Shown in pieces: positions 61,682-64,000 of a stretch of DNA of 64,000 bases. How positions within the stretch are numbered: position 1 is the first letter of the stretch; every line of letters starts with the position of its first letter. A program made the translations under genes and the position numbers. The notes beneath the pieces are model-generated. The model did no database searches. It was not told the DNA's origin and saw nothing but the letters and a program-made list of their open reading frames with translations. Origin of the DNA: Aquila chrysaetos chrysaetos (lineage: Eukaryota > Chordata > Aves > Accipitriformes > Accipitridae); contig NC_044030.1 of NCBI RefSeq assembly GCF_900496995.4, positions 13,513,851 to 13,577,850 of the forward strand, in the 5' to 3' direction.

Positions 61682-62659
61682 GTAAGTTGTCTAATAAACT
61701 TTAATTAGGCCTAATTCCACTAAAATTCAGCTTTTCTTGTATTGTTAACACTCAGTTAATTTAGAGCTGAGAATAAATGATGTCCTGATCTTTGCATAAA
61801 GTTTCTGTGATCTACCTCAGGACAAGATAATTGATATCTTAGGACTTATAGGACAGTCACAAATATTTGGAGCATCTTTCAAGGTTTTTCATCAAACATT
61901 AAAGGTCTTAGGAACACAACTTTATTTTATCAAAGCAAGGCTGAAATTAATTTTAAAATTAATTTAAATAAAAGTTATATAAAACCAGCTGTTCAGGTCT
62001 GATTAAAAGCAGAACTTCAAAATGGACAAGCATAGACATCACGTAGTTCTTTAAAATTAAAGCTTCTCATATCTGTTTGTTCAAGATGAATGCTACTAAA
62101 GCTTTCTTCCATATTAAAAGGTTCCGATGTTGTAGAGACCTCAACAGCAACTAACAGGATGAAAACGGAACTGTTTTTAGAATACACGCTATTGCTAATA
62201 TACTGCAGTAGGCAGCTTACAAAAAAAGTTGGTCTGTTACTCAGCCAAAGGAGAAAATGATCAATAAGTATGCCATGAAGGCCAAAGTATATAATACCTT
62301 TTTGTAACAGTGTTCTGTAAAAATGTTCAGTATAACTTATGGCTAGCATGATACTGAAAGAGAGGTCTCAGCTGACAATGAGGAAAGATGGTTAAGAATG
62401 TACTTAGAGAATTTTTGTGTTTTGAAATTACCTGATTTCCTGAGAAGCAGAAGGGCAAAAGCTTGCTTGATCTTGATATTCAGTATGAATACAGACCGTG
62501 AAAGCAGGGCCTCATGATTCTTCTGACTTTTTGGGTTCTGCTTCTGCGCTTCATCAGAGGATATTGATGCAGTTCCAGAGCTGTTTGACATTAACTGAGA
62601 GATTTGGGGGAACATTCAGGTGTCTTAAAGATGGGAAAAGAGGAAGTATGGTACATGTC
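61682..62659. other. IFT74 intron, no exon seen
   Basis: Intronic DNA after the last visible coding exon. Two minus-strand open frames (62017-62349 and 62343-62615) are in different phases and match nothing I know. No IFT74 exon continuing the coiled coil was found. Confidence 0.45.
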
Positions 62660-63920
62660 TTGAAGAATACAAGCCGGGGAAGTACAGACCACTCAGCTTA
62701 GTATCAATTTCCAGAAAGATTATAGGAAAAATAAGCAAGCAAACAATTTGTAAACGTTATAGAAACAGGAATATGAATAACACTAGTATTGATTTGTCAA
62801 GAACAAAAAAATAATTACCTTCTTTGACAGAAAAATATTGCAGAATAAGGGAGGAGCAGCAGATCATGTGTACTTTGACTTCAGTACATCTGCTGCTGCT
62901 GTCTCATGGTGTTCTTAGAAGCAAGCTAGGGAAATATTGTCCATTATTAACCTATACTGTGCATTTGATTAAAAAATTATTAATTAGGACAGATTCATTG
63001 CCAAGATGAAAGGTTGTACTGAGTAGAGTTTTGCAGTGTGTTGGATGTTCAGGTTAGCCAATATTTTTATGAATCAGTTGGATGACAGGAGAGAGAGTAA
63101 ATACATAGTTCACAGAAAATGCTACGTTGGAAAAGCTGAAATCGTGTTGGAGGACAGGGTCAGAATTTAAAATACTTACAGCAGATTATAAATGAAGTGC
63201 AAAAAGTTCAAAAAGGATTAAGTCTAAGTTTGTACACCTGGGCAGACCAATCAACAGCAAAAATGCAGAACAGGGAGCAGTTTGTTAGGCACAGCTCTGT
63301 GGTATGGATCAGAGTTACAGTGAAAGACAAAGTGAATATGGCTCAGCGGTATCACACTAACGTGGAAGAGAAAATACCACAGCAGTAGGTATATATATAG
63401 GAGTGTGATTTGCCAGACACATGAAGTAATCTTCTTCCCTGTGCATTGAGGAAGGCTTCAGTTGGAGTATTGTCTCTAGTTCTGCGCATAAAGAAAGAGA
63501 TTGGCAGTCCTGAAGAGGCAGTGGTGAGGGATGTGGAAAGCATGACCCGCAAGGAAATATTGAAGCACAAGTCTTTTATTTTAGAGAATTTGTAACAGTT
63601 CCCAAATGTGTAGAAAGGCTGTTTCAAATAGTGAGTGAATTATCTATATCTCTGTATGAACATGGAGGATAGAAAAGTTGTAATACACCAATAGTTGCAG
63701 AAAGATTTCAGGTTGGATATTAGAAAAAACTTCCTAATTTTAATACTCACCGAGCATTGGAATAGATTGCTCAGGAGGATTGTAGAGTATCTGTTATGAG
63801 CTGTGTGTAAGAAGAGTATAGGCAAACATCTGAATTGCTGACATACAGTTGTTTTTGTCCTGGAGCAAGTGAATTAATTAGATGACCTCCTGCAGCCTCT
63901 TCCTTTCAATTTTTTATGAA
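62660..63920 (+). mobile_element. Ancient, degraded CR1-like LINE (about 1.26 kb)
   Basis: The left part follows the ORF2 segment common to old sauropsid CR1 copies: agtacagaccactcagctta, gatttgtcaagaacaaa, then ttctttgacag and ctagggaaatattgtcc. The right part follows the 3' end: ttggagtattgtctctagttct, attggaatagattgctcagg, and agatgacctcctgcagcctc to the tail. No reading frame survives. It is in sense with IFT74. Confidence 0.75.
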
Positions 63921-64000
63921 TCCGTGAAACACATAGCGCTCAAATGGAACAAGGTCAATCAGATGTGATGAAAAGGGGAGTTGCTTGCAGAAAGACAATG

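Noticed and set aside
62017..62615. Two adjacent minus-strand frames (110 and 90 codons)
   Set aside because: They are in different phases, have no known domain, and show no convincing splice structure.

Overview
The window is nuclear DNA from a bird. It has spliced vertebrate genes with GT-AG introns, many CR1 LINE fragments, and several copies of an LTR family that is common in bird genomes. The gene order is CAAP1 - PLAA - IFT74 with LRRC19 inside IFT74, matching the conserved vertebrate block that lies on human chromosome 9p21. A non-galliform bird is likely from the LTR families, but that is inference.

Layout. (1) 1-8160: the 5' part of CAAP1 on the minus strand, four coding exons starting at 7768 in a CpG island; its 3' exons lie left of the window. 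(2) 8161-12900: intergenic, with one CR1 fragment. (3) 12929-35338: complete PLAA on the minus strand. Fourteen coding exons join in frame over 2382 nt (793 residues). Its introns hold three solo LTRs of one family, three other LTRs, and several CR1 pieces. (4) 35339-35710: a compact bidirectional CpG-island promoter shared by PLAA (minus) and IFT74 (plus). (5) 35640-64000: IFT74 on the plus strand. Thirteen coding exons (368 residues) are present and the rest lies beyond the right edge. (6) 42182-46296: LRRC19, a complete four-coding-exon gene on the minus strand, lies inside the 12.9 kb IFT74 intron between coding exons 7 and 8.

The genes do not form a pathway. CAAP1 is an apoptosis modulator, PLAA a ubiquitin-binding p97/VCP cofactor, IFT74 a ciliary transport subunit, and LRRC19 a single-pass leucine-rich-repeat membrane receptor.

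I found no previously undescribed system. The points most worth a second look are a GC-AG intron in IFT74, a sense-oriented solo LTR 131 bp upstream of a PLAA exon, the strong antisense bias of intronic LTRs, an LTR nested in a CR1 with a clean 5-bp target duplication, a degraded CR1 ORF1 that mimics a gene, duplicated in-phase exons in PLAA, and a palindromic TG/TA microsatellite in CAAP1.
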